Shown here: in pieces, positions 10,701 through 17,386 of the stretch
How positions within the stretch are numbered: the stretch's first letter is position 1
How the letters are laid out: every line of letters begins with the position of its first letter
Source of the DNA: FEN-1297 sp046705645
Lineage (GTDB): Bacteria > Bacteroidota > Ignavibacteria > Ignavibacteriales > Ignavibacteriaceae
DNA length: 27,016 nucleotides
Assembly (NCBI GenBank): GCA_046705645.1
Contig: JBJKQE010000227.1
Coordinates: 1-27,016 of the forward strand
Reading direction: 5' to 3'
Position numbers and translations under genes: made by a program
Notes under the pieces: generated by a model
Told to the model about the DNA's origin: nothing
Database searches by the model: none
Seen by the model: the letters and a program-made list of their open reading frames with translations, nothing else

Positions 10701-10957
10701 ATAAAGATATTCTTACTGAAGAAAATTCTTTAAGACTTGAACAAATGCATGAATTCAAATTATATGATGATAATAAAAAATTAATTGCCGACTGGGAAGA
10801 GCCGGAAATTGATGAAATAGTTGCAAAAATTGAGTTTGCATATTTCAATAGAGATACAATTAAGCAAATCGGTAAGAACGCTTCGGAATATTTGAAAAAG
10901 CTTACATGGGAAAATTCTGCCGATACGCTACTAAATTATTTTGGAATAGAAATTTAA
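7784..10957 (+). CDS. TPR protein fused to a GT9-like and a GT4-like glycosyltransferase domain
   Basis: The 1057-residue protein has three parts. Residues 1 to about 395 are tandem TPR repeats with typical A-x-x-x-Y-x-x-A-(I/L)-x-L-N-P cores, such as YYKKAIELNPFLSEAYNN and HYKKAIELNPEYVDAYNN. Residues about 405-655 resemble a GT9/heptosyltransferase-like domain: GKRILVYAEQGLGDALQFIR, KIGIVWAGSP, then DLVITVDTSVAHLAGALGK. Residues about 700-1057 are a GT4-like GT-B domain with FSGGKFELRKGQDLVLKA and CEGGTNLVLMEYMACGKPVIA; here the two glutamates are eight residues apart rather than the usual seven. The ATG is preceded by AGGA overlapping the previous stop codon. The TPR-plus-GT9 combination recurs in proteins of unknown acceptor and resembles the TPR-catalytic layout of O-GlcNAc transferases without being one. 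A large TPR superhelix could hold a protein acceptor such as flagellin; this is inference. Confidence 0.88.
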   Translation: MEGNYQEAVKYFQKRDYKSAQVILLGLVKKQPTNINVLYFLAVVKSQIGEFNSAVPLFQKVISLKKDHTEAYYNLALCLQNLDNKEDALNYYKKAIELNPFLSEAYNNIAVIYKSLGKYDEAESVLTKAVKVKPDNTNAMSNLSSLTLDKNHSREYAKAFELYEKGNFADAKEILSKLLEKNSGSINLLKSLGILYHQLNEFEQSAEYYKRILSIDKNNSEAEYSLGVCYHSLDNNETALAHYKKAIELNPEYVDAYNNLGLLYASLKNYTEAEKYYRLALKYNPEYFNTIINLGSLRLYADDFEGAGEYFNKALLIAGSNDNDAGKSVAYSNIGFMHLRKKEIEEAIKYFDIGIKFNPDSVLAHYNKAEALLVSGKFDEGWKEYEWRTGRKDFGKRKFEKSFKLEQNLQGKRILVYAEQGLGDALQFIRYLPMLKEKGCYIIFECGKEMHSLIKDFKGVDEIIERNLNEAPNIKYDFEIPLLNLPQYFNTAINNIPAAVPYLKADEQLKKQWTGIINDKDKLKIGIVWAGSPIHTNDKHRSVRLSQFMPLLSIEGAHFYSLQKGFPVIQAKDYQLLLTVLDEQIKSFTDTAAIIENLDLVITVDTSVAHLAGALGKATWVLIPFLPDWRWMLNGKESLWYPTLKLYRQPAVGDWNTVFLEMKEDLVELVKNRKKESANLKNEISEVNSSEDLSANQVSKGETIYLGLTSGENFGWGVCSKYLKKELSKKINIINIDEHKELSGINKINGPVFHALNNNDFSGLYPVKGTVNIGYTFFEYELNDSAVRNAANYDLVLGGSTWNEQKLKDRGVENTGSLIQGVDPELFYPGEEIKKNNLFVIFSGGKFELRKGQDLVLKAVKILQQKFPDIILINAWYNMWPNTMHSMSVSKHIKYEYKGETWKNFMINLCKINDIDGDKILTLPVTPNNKLRELYLNSDIGLFPNRCEGGTNLVLMEYMACGKPVIASYNTGHKDILTEENSLRLEQMHEFKLYDDNKKLIADWEEPEIDEIVAKIEFAYFNRDTIKQIGKNASEYLKKLTWENSADTLLNYFGIEI

Positions 10958-11023
10958 TAAGATATTTAAGAGATCAAAATACTTCAGCTCCGTTTATACC
11001 CTTCTGTAGGAAATAATTACTAT

Positions 11024-11037
11024 GGCTAATATTAGCC
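11024..11037. repeat. Perfect 14-base palindrome GGCTAATATTAGCC
   Basis: The 14 bases read identically on both strands. It could be a dimeric operator or a weak hairpin (5-bp stem, 4-base loop). No known operator is recognised. Confidence 0.6.
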
Positions 11038-11070
11038 GCTTAATGTTTCATTTTAATTGATTTTAGCTCG

Positions 11071-11088
11071 ATTAGGACATTTCCTAAT
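11071..11088 (+). terminator. 7-bp hairpin after the first glycosyltransferase group
   Basis: ATTAGGA (11071-11077) pairs perfectly with TCCTAAT (11082-11088) around a CATT loop. There is no T-run after it, so it is a weak terminator candidate or an operator-like inverted repeat. Confidence 0.3.
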
Positions 11089-11272
11089 GGCATAAAATTA
11101 GTTTTGAATATATCGATTGAAATGAAAAAAAAGATCGCGAGGCGGTGGAATATCTAATTGTTTGTCCGACTTTTTAAAAGCCCTAAATACCATCGAATCT
11201 TTACAATAACATTTTAAATATAAACTCAGGTAAGAAATTAAATTCAGAGGAAATATAGTTAAAGGAATGTAA

Positions 11273-14002
11273 ATGAAAAATGAACCGACTATCTGGTTAT
11301 CTTACGTATCATTTCCAGTTACTACAGCCGTCTATTTTGAAAATGCATTAAGAAAAAAACATAAAATAATAACCTGCGGTCCGAAACTTCCGGAAGATGT
11401 TATAAAACGATGGCAATTGGACGATATTAATCAGCCCTTTAAAGATCATGATATTTCCACTGCGTTTAGTGCAGTAGATTTTAGGGATATGTTCGGAGCA
11501 GTGCCTAAAAATATTTTCCCGGATTTATTTCTTTGGATTGAATCGGCAGGCGGATATTTTCCGTTAAATATAAAAGGGAACGGATTTCCTACTGCTTGTT
11601 ATTTAATAGATACACATATCAGCCTTAAGAATCATCTTCAATGGGCGAAAAATTTTGATTATACTTTTATCGCACAAAGAGAATACTTACCGGAATTTAA
11701 AAAAGAAGGAATAGAAAATGTTTTCTGGCTTCCACTGGGAGCGGATCCCGAAGTTCATTCAAATAAATATACCGGGAAGAAATACGATGTGGGGTTTGTC
11801 GGTTCGGTAAATACGCAACTTCATAGTAGGCGTGCGGAACTGTTGAACAAAATTAAATCTGTAGCGAATGTCAATTATAAAAGATGCTGGCTCGATAAGA
11901 TGGCGGAGTTTTTTTCCGCTTCGAAAATTGTATTTAATAATGCAATTAATAATGATTTGAATATGAGACTTTTTGAAGCTATGTCGATAGGATCTTTTCT
12001 GCTTACCGATAATGCGAAGAACAGCGGACAGGAAGAAATGTTTAAAGATGGAGAAGACCTGGGCATTTATACGGATGACAATATTGTCGACAAAGTTAGA
12101 TACTATTTAACACATGACTCGGAAAGAGAAAAGATTGCCGGACACGGGCATGAACTAATTTATAATGCACATACATATTTTCATAGAACTGAAGAAATGT
12201 TAAATGTTTGTTTCGGTAAAAAAAGCGATACTCCGTCTGCAGGAGAATGGCGCTTTAGATCAGCCGGTAAAAATTTTACTGCTGTAACCAAAGATATAGC
12301 AGCAAAGAGTAGTTCAGCGGAAAAGAAAAGAAGTTTTGTAATTCCGGTGCTGGATATGTCGCCTGCAAGTCCTTATAATATAGTTAAACTTCTTGATGAT
12401 TTGGACGATATTCAGGGCAATGTAATAGTAATTTTCAATTCACTTGAAATGGCTGAGAAATTAAAAGATCATCCTAGAATTAATTATTATGCTGCGATGA
12501 AAAAAAATGTGGGAGTATCGAGAGCCTGGAATATCGGGCTGAACATGTCGCAGACGCCGGTAACATTTGTAATAAATTCTGATCTTCATTTAACCAAAGA
12601 AACAATTTTAAACATGGAAGATTTTTTATTAAAACTGCCGGATGCCGCTATAGTCGGGCCTCAGGGTTCATTCTTTAATTTTCATTCGGCAAAGGACATG
12701 TTATATTTCAATAAAAACTCATTTAGGCATCCTATGGATGTAGATGCTGTTTCAGGATTTTTATTTGCAGTTAAAACTGAGCTGTTCAACAGCGGCGTGC
12801 TGAAATTTGATAACCAGTATACACCATGTTATTTTGAAGAATGGGACATGGGTCTTCAAATAAAACAGAACGGGTTAAAATCATTTATTGTTCCGGTTAA
12901 CGGTTATGAGCATGAATGGAGCGGCTCTATAAGGGCTTTAAGAAAAATTAATTATTTGGATAAAGAAGAAACAGCCGGCGAAATACTCAACCGTAACCGC
13001 CAATTATTCTGGAGTAAGTGGAAGGCTATTGACAGCCTAAACGGAGAAGACTCAACCTTGCTTGATAGTTATTTGAAGAATTTGATTAATGAGCAGGTAG
13101 ATGAACTGGTTCTTAAAAATGAATTTGAAGAAGCCGAAAAACAACTGAATAATTTATCGGTTCAATACCCAAACGATAAAAGTATACTGGAGAAGTTAGG
13201 TTTGCTCTTATATAAATCAGATAATTTGGAAAAGGCGCTTGAGGTATTTGAAAAGATTCAGAAGTTGGACCCGGATTATAAAATAAATACAACCATATCA
13301 AATTTATTTTCAAAGAATAATATTACTGCCGGTAATGACGGAATTATGAAATCAAAAGAAGATAAATATTACAGTAACACCCGGCCCGATGTACAAAAGC
13401 TGGTTAATCCTGCTTCAAAAATAATCCTTGATGTGGGCTGCGGATCGGGGGATATGGCCTTTGAATTGAAGAATAAACTTAATGCAGAAGTATGGGGCAT
13501 TGAATTTAATTCCAAAGCTGCTGCTTTAGCAGATAAAAAAATTGACTATGTTATTTCAGGCAGAGTTGAAGATTCAATAGCCCTGCTTCCTGATAATTAT
13601 TTTGATACAATTATATTTGCCGATGTGCTTGAGCATTTGGTTGATCCGTATAACGTGCTGGCAAGTATAAAAAGTAAATTAAGTAAAAAAGGAGAGTTAG
13701 TTACAAGTATTCCTAATGTTAGGCACTGGTCGATTGTTAAGCAGCTTCTTGAGGGCAGATGGGATTACCAGGAATTCGGAATAATGGACAGCACACATCT
13801 CAGGTTTTTTACTCGTCAATCCATATTTAATATGTTCGATAAAGCCGGATTAAATATTACCAATATCATCTATGTTGTAGCCGAAATGCAGGGCTTAACA
13901 AATGAATTGGTTTCAGCAATGAAAGACTCAAATATAAACGTAGATACGCTAAGCGACGAGTCAAAACATTTTCAATATATAGTAAAAGCGGTTATAAAAT
14001 AA
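11273..14002 (+). CDS. CgeB-like glycosyltransferase fused to GT2-like, TPR and methyltransferase domains
   Basis: The 909-residue protein starts at an ATG with AGGA six bases upstream. Residues about 1-320 resemble the CgeB family of GT-B enzymes: YDVGFVGSVN near 171 and LNMRLFEAMSIGSFLLTDN near 230, followed by a helical tail. Residues about 352-590 form a GT2-like domain with FVIPVLDMSPASPYNIV, NVGVSRAWNIGLN, a VINSD motif in the DxD position, and YFEEWDMGLQIKQNG. A short TPR pair lies near 600-680. Residues about 715-909 are a class I SAM methyltransferase with motif I D720-V-G-C-G-S-G-D727, IIFADVLEHLVDPYN, and a C-terminal HLRFFTRQS segment, as in UbiG/MetW-like enzymes. The gene is the last before the flagellin promoter, on the same strand. 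Glycosylation plus methylation of a surface protein, most likely flagellin, is inferred from architecture and position. Confidence 0.87.
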   Translation: MKNEPTIWLSYVSFPVTTAVYFENALRKKHKIITCGPKLPEDVIKRWQLDDINQPFKDHDISTAFSAVDFRDMFGAVPKNIFPDLFLWIESAGGYFPLNIKGNGFPTACYLIDTHISLKNHLQWAKNFDYTFIAQREYLPEFKKEGIENVFWLPLGADPEVHSNKYTGKKYDVGFVGSVNTQLHSRRAELLNKIKSVANVNYKRCWLDKMAEFFSASKIVFNNAINNDLNMRLFEAMSIGSFLLTDNAKNSGQEEMFKDGEDLGIYTDDNIVDKVRYYLTHDSEREKIAGHGHELIYNAHTYFHRTEEMLNVCFGKKSDTPSAGEWRFRSAGKNFTAVTKDIAAKSSSAEKKRSFVIPVLDMSPASPYNIVKLLDDLDDIQGNVIVIFNSLEMAEKLKDHPRINYYAAMKKNVGVSRAWNIGLNMSQTPVTFVINSDLHLTKETILNMEDFLLKLPDAAIVGPQGSFFNFHSAKDMLYFNKNSFRHPMDVDAVSGFLFAVKTELFNSGVLKFDNQYTPCYFEEWDMGLQIKQNGLKSFIVPVNGYEHEWSGSIRALRKINYLDKEETAGEILNRNRQLFWSKWKAIDSLNGEDSTLLDSYLKNLINEQVDELVLKNEFEEAEKQLNNLSVQYPNDKSILEKLGLLLYKSDNLEKALEVFEKIQKLDPDYKINTTISNLFSKNNITAGNDGIMKSKEDKYYSNTRPDVQKLVNPASKIILDVGCGSGDMAFELKNKLNAEVWGIEFNSKAAALADKKIDYVISGRVEDSIALLPDNYFDTIIFADVLEHLVDPYNVLASIKSKLSKKGELVTSIPNVRHWSIVKQLLEGRWDYQEFGIMDSTHLRFFTRQSIFNMFDKAGLNITNIIYVVAEMQGLTNELVSAMKDSNINVDTLSDESKHFQYIVKAVIK

Positions 14003-14153
14003 AATTGATTAAAAATAAACAAAATTATTCGAAACTATAATATTTGATAAGTACTTTTTGAATATACGTCAACATCATTAAAAGTTTTTAAAAAAAACGC
14101 TTTTCTATGCAGTACACAGCATTTTAACACTTTTAATTTTTTAAGATTCAAGC

Positions 14154-14180
14154 TAAACAATTAAAACTTGCTACCGATAA
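14154..14180 (+). promoter_or_regulatory. Sigma-28 (FliA-type) promoter of flagellin
   Basis: TAAA at 14154-14157 is followed by exactly 15 bases and then ACCGATAA at 14173-14180. The known sigma-28 pattern is TAAA-N15-GCCGATAA, so only the first base of the -10 box differs. Transcription would start around 14187-14189, giving a leader of about 84 bases before the flagellin ATG. Confidence 0.85.
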
Positions 14181-14185
14181 TAAAC

Positions 14186-14206
14186 TTGAGAATAAAATAT
14201 TCTCAA
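14186..14206 (+). promoter_or_regulatory. 5'-terminal hairpin of the flagellin leader
   Basis: TTGAGAATA (14186-14194) pairs perfectly with TATTCTCAA (14198-14206) across a three-base loop. The stem begins at or next to the predicted transcription start. A terminal stem like this can protect an mRNA from 5'-end-dependent decay, as known for the ompA leader. Whether it does so here is inference. Confidence 0.6.
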
Positions 14207-14220
14207 TAAATAAATAAATG

Positions 14221-14236
14221 CGGATATGGATATCCG
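14221..14236 (+). promoter_or_regulatory. Leader hairpin with GGA in the loop
   Basis: CGGATA pairs with TATCCG around the loop TGGA (14227-14230). A second GGA lies in the Shine-Dalgarno at 14260-14262. Two GGA motifs, one in a hairpin loop and one in the ribosome site, match the layout of CsrA targets such as Bacillus hag. No csrA or fliW gene is in the window. Confidence 0.5.
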
Positions 14237-14259
14237 TAAAAACAAAATTAAATAAACAT

Positions 14260-14264
14260 GGAGG
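14260..14264 (+). promoter_or_regulatory. Strong ribosome-binding site of flagellin
   Basis: GGAGG ends six bases before the ATG at 14271. It is the strongest Shine-Dalgarno on the plus strand here, consistent with very high flagellin synthesis, and it fixes the start codon. Confidence 0.85.
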
Positions 14265-14270
14265 TTTATT

Positions 14271-15158
14271 ATGGGTGGTTTCTCAATTAACACCAATATC
14301 GATGCATTGCAGGCATACAATGCTTTAGCAACGGTTAACGCAAATACTGAAAAAGCTCAACTAAGATTAGCTACAGGCAAAAGAATTAATTCTGTTGCTG
14401 ATGATACTTCAGGTTATGTCGTTGGAAAGTCACTTGATCAGAAAGTTCAGTTGATGCAGGCTGCGCAGAGTAATGTCGGGTCAGCACAAGATATGTTATC
14501 TACTGCTGAATCACAGTTAAGCAGCGTTAAAGATCTTATTACGGAAATCAGATCTAAAATCGCTAATTCAACAAATCCGGCAACTGACAATTCAAGTATT
14601 TCCGGTGATATTAAAGCGTTGGCAAATGAAATTGCAAATATCTTTTCGACAACAAAGTACAATAACACTCTTTTGTTAACGTCTTTGTCTTCATCTAATT
14701 TTGCATTTCAAACCGGTGCTGATGCTACAGATAAACTAACAGTAGACTATTTCGAAAATTCTGCCGGATCATTATCCGGAGCTGCTACTTTATCGACATC
14801 TGCATTTACTGTTAACAGTATCGGTACTGCTGGCTATGCTGCTCTTACGCAAATGGCTTCAGTCGGTACAACCGCAGCAGCAATTGGGAGCTTATCCGCT
14901 TACCTTGATACCTTTGAAGCAACAATTACTAATTCTTTATCTGCAGTAGGTAATTACGATCAAAGGTTAAGCATAAAGAACGATTTCTTAACTGCGGCTA
15001 TTACCAACTCAACAGCTTCCGTATCGAGACTGTTTGATGCGAATATTGCTACTGAACAATTGAATGCAACTAAAGGTCAAATTCAACAGCAAGTTGCCAC
15101 TTCAATGTTGTCTCAGTTAAATTCTGCTCCGCAGAATCTGCTTCGTCTCTTTCAATAA
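14271..15158 (+). CDS. fliC: Flagellin, filament subunit
   Basis: The 295-residue protein has the conserved flagellin ends that form the D0/D1 coiled-coil core: SINTNIDALQAYNALATVN and LATGKRINSVADDTSGYVVG at the N-terminus, and RLFDANIATEQLNATKGQIQ through NLLRLFQ at the C-terminus. It is short for a flagellin. The variable centre (about residues 137-227) is small and rich in Ser, Thr and Ala, so outer domains are reduced. There is no Cys and no cleaved signal peptide, as expected for export through the flagellar type III apparatus. It is preceded by a sigma-28 promoter and GGAGG, and followed by a stable hairpin and fliS. The Ser/Thr-rich surface region is a candidate site for glycans made by the upstream enzymes; that is inference. 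Confidence 0.95.
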   Translation: MGGFSINTNIDALQAYNALATVNANTEKAQLRLATGKRINSVADDTSGYVVGKSLDQKVQLMQAAQSNVGSAQDMLSTAESQLSSVKDLITEIRSKIANSTNPATDNSSISGDIKALANEIANIFSTTKYNNTLLLTSLSSSNFAFQTGADATDKLTVDYFENSAGSLSGAATLSTSAFTVNSIGTAGYAALTQMASVGTTAAAIGSLSAYLDTFEATITNSLSAVGNYDQRLSIKNDFLTAAITNSTASVSRLFDANIATEQLNATKGQIQQQVATSMLSQLNSAPQNLLRLFQ

Positions 15159-15176
15159 TGGGTAACTTTTAGAATA

Positions 15177-15205
15177 TCCCCCTCCATTCAAAAAACGGAG
15201 GGGGA
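15177..15205 (+). terminator. Strong hairpin between fliC and fliS
   Basis: TCCCCCTCC (15177-15185) pairs perfectly with GGAGGGGGA (15197-15205), a 9-bp GC-rich stem with an 11-base loop. No T-run follows. It may be a partial terminator or a 3' stabiliser of a processed fliC mRNA, either of which would raise flagellin above FliS and FliD. Confidence 0.65.
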
Positions 15206-15237
15206 CTTCTAAGAACAAAATTAATTAAAGGAAAAAT

Positions 15238-15573
15238 ATGTACAATACAACTTTGGCAAAGCGAAATTCGAATCGCATTAACAATTATCTCGTTAAGGAA
15301 ATTTTAGAGGCTACACCGCAGCAGCTTCTAATAAAAATATATGATTTTGCCATACTAAATTGCCAGAGAAAAAATCTTGCTAAAACTAACAGTGCATTAC
15401 AAGAATTAATCAATTCATTAAGGTGGGATGGTGAAGGCGTAGCTCAAATCTCCGCAGGATTACACAGTCTTTATCAATATTGCCAGGATGAAATGAGAAA
15501 TAAAAATTATGATATTGTATATAAGATTTTAACCGAATTAAGAGAATCATGGCTTACAGCTTTTAATATGTAA
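15238..15573 (+). CDS. fliS: Flagellar secretion chaperone FliS
   Basis: The 111-residue helical protein matches the FliS family. The N-terminal segment INNYLVKEILEATPQQLLIKIYDFAI corresponds to the family pattern of a Tyr/Ala-rich start, then T-x-x-Q-L-(I/L)-x-(M/I)-(L/I)-Y-D. The C-terminal part, LYQYCQDEMRNKNYDIVYKI then LTELRESWLTAF, also fits. FliS binds the C-terminal disordered part of flagellin in the cytoplasm, prevents premature assembly and delivers it to the export gate. Length is slightly below the usual 125-135 residues. An AAAGGA site precedes the ATG, and the gene lies between fliC and fliD as in many flagellar operons; the fliD ribosome site overlaps its stop. Confidence 0.9.
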   Translation: MYNTTLAKRNSNRINNYLVKEILEATPQQLLIKIYDFAILNCQRKNLAKTNSALQELINSLRWDGEGVAQISAGLHSLYQYCQDEMRNKNYDIVYKILTELRESWLTAFNM

Positions 15574-15583
15574 AGGTGATTTT

Positions 15584-17380
15584 ATGTCCGGATCTATTTT
15601 AACTACATCGGGAATTGATTCTTTAATAAGTGCTTACCAGTCGCAGCAAACCAGTATATACGTAACACCATTACAGACAGTTCAATCAAAATATCAAAAT
15701 TTATCCACATCGTATTCTTCAATTATTTCAAAGCTGAACACCTTTGTTTCGGGGCTTTCCGGCTTTACAGCAACCGACAGCAGTTCCATTTTTGCTGCTA
15801 TAGCGGCTAATTCTTCAAATACAAACTTTGTCTCGGCAACAGCTAGTAATTCTGCATCCGTGGGTAATTATGATATGCGTGTTGAACAATTGGCAAAAAG
15901 TGATATAGCAATTTCTCAAAGCTTGGCTTCAAGTACGGCAAATTCAATAACAGGAACACATACATTTCAAATTACAACTGGCTCAGCGTCAGCTGATTTG
16001 GTTAGTAATGTAAGTGTAACTTTTGGAACGGGTGAAACTAATCAATCGGTAATGCAAAAGATTTCCGATGCCATTAATTCAAATCAAGCAGTTGTAACCT
16101 CTCAATCTGAAACTTCAGCTAATTCTTATACGGGTGCGGCCAGTACCATAAGTTTTAATGTTGGCGGAACTACTACTACGGTTAGTGTAAATTCAGGCGG
16201 AAGCGGAAGCGAAACATACGATCAGATATTAAAAGACTTGGTACAAAATATAAACTCAAATGTTTCGGGAGTAACTGCCCAAATTGTAGCAGATCCTAAT
16301 AACTCTTCAAATGAAATGCTTCAAATTACCGTTAATGATACTTCAAAAAGCATTAGTATTTCAGATTCCAGCGGAACGCTTGCTGCCGATCTCGGCATTA
16401 CTACTTCAAATTTAATTGGAGCTTCAGGAATTGTAACAGCATCCGCATTTACGCCATCTACAGATTTATCGCAGCTCTCTGTTAAATCTAAGAATACGGG
16501 GTTAGATTATATAATAAAGAATATTTCGGATACCAGCGGCGGAACGGCATTAAGCTCAATAAATTTTAATCTCGGAACAACTAGAACTACATTCGATCAA
16601 AGTTCTAACACTGCTGGATTTGTATATTCGGATACATCACTTGCAGGAAATCAGCTAAATGCCAAATTAAATTTTAACGGGCTTGAAATTCAAAGAGATT
16701 CAAATTCTATCAGTGATCTTGCAAATGGAGTAACCTTTAATTTAAATTCTGTTATGCAGGCTTCCGATCCGGATACTACTGTTTCGATAAACAGTGATGT
16801 TTCGTCAATGCAGAATCAAATAAATACTTTTATTACTAATTTTAATTCTCTTTACACTTATCTTAAAACAAATTCAGCTGTATCCGATACCAGCGGCAGA
16901 GGAGTATTGACCGGCGATACTAACGCATCTTCAATTTTAAATTTAATGGCGCAAACTTCTATCACTCCGGTTTCTGGATTATCACAAAATGCTATTAACC
17001 TGCTTTCATCAATCGGAATTTCTTTTGATTCAACTAATGGCTTGAGTGTTTCGAATAGTTCTTTGCTTACTCAAAGTTTGACAAATAATTTATCTCAAGT
17101 GAAAGATTTATTCAATTCCAAAAACGGAATTGCAAATGCACTTTATACTTCGCTGAATCCGTATATTGGTACAACCGGTTTTCTTACTACACAACAGTCT
17201 TCATATGACAGCAATGTTCAGAATTATAGTGATAGAATTTCAGCAGCGCAAGCGAATATTTCAAAAAGCTCGGACAACTTGCGAACTCAATATGAAACCC
17301 TTCAAGCACAGCTTGTGGACTTAACGAATACGGCACAAACTTATTTTGGTGTTACTATTACAGATTATTTTAACTCTTAG
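15584..17380 (+). CDS. fliD: Flagellar filament cap protein FliD (HAP2)
   Basis: The 598-residue protein shows the FliD layout. The N-terminal region begins GSILTTSGIDSLISAYQSQQ and continues with a helical YQNLSTSYSSIISKLNTF. A Ser/Thr/Asn-rich middle contains beta-rich pieces such as STISFNVGGTTTTVSVN. The C-terminal FliD_C part contains LNFNGLEIQRDSNSISDLANG, GISFDSTNGLSVSNSSLL and a final coiled coil ending FGVTITDYFNS. FliD caps the growing filament and folds incoming flagellin subunits. It is somewhat longer than the E. coli protein (about 470 residues), mainly in the middle. It starts ten bases after the fliS stop, with AAAGGTGA as ribosome site. Confidence 0.93.
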   Translation: MSGSILTTSGIDSLISAYQSQQTSIYVTPLQTVQSKYQNLSTSYSSIISKLNTFVSGLSGFTATDSSSIFAAIAANSSNTNFVSATASNSASVGNYDMRVEQLAKSDIAISQSLASSTANSITGTHTFQITTGSASADLVSNVSVTFGTGETNQSVMQKISDAINSNQAVVTSQSETSANSYTGAASTISFNVGGTTTTVSVNSGGSGSETYDQILKDLVQNINSNVSGVTAQIVADPNNSSNEMLQITVNDTSKSISISDSSGTLAADLGITTSNLIGASGIVTASAFTPSTDLSQLSVKSKNTGLDYIIKNISDTSGGTALSSINFNLGTTRTTFDQSSNTAGFVYSDTSLAGNQLNAKLNFNGLEIQRDSNSISDLANGVTFNLNSVMQASDPDTTVSINSDVSSMQNQINTFITNFNSLYTYLKTNSAVSDTSGRGVLTGDTNASSILNLMAQTSITPVSGLSQNAINLLSSIGISFDSTNGLSVSNSSLLTQSLTNNLSQVKDLFNSKNGIANALYTSLNPYIGTTGFLTTQQSSYDSNVQNYSDRISAAQANISKSSDNLRTQYETLQAQLVDLTNTAQTYFGVTITDYFNS

Positions 17381-17386
17381 TTTTTT

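Larger units (their letters stand above)
10958..11272. other. 315-base gap separating two glycosyltransferase units
   Basis: No credible gene is present; the longest peptides are about a dozen codons without a ribosome site. It holds a perfect 14-base palindrome (11024-11037) and a 7-bp hairpin (11071-11088). TAGGAAAT at 11007-11014 is also repeated inverted at 11079-11086. The downstream gene has AGGA at 11263-11266. The gap probably separates two transcription units, but I could not identify a promoter matching a known consensus. Confidence 0.6.

Noticed and set aside
11089..11110. TGGCAT at 11088-11093 as a sigma-54 promoter for the CgeB-like gene
   Set aside because: No GC element lies ten bases after the GG, so the -12 half is missing.
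11120..11155. Tiny frame MKKKIARRWNI in the gap
   Set aside because: Eleven codons, no ribosome site and no recognised peptide family.
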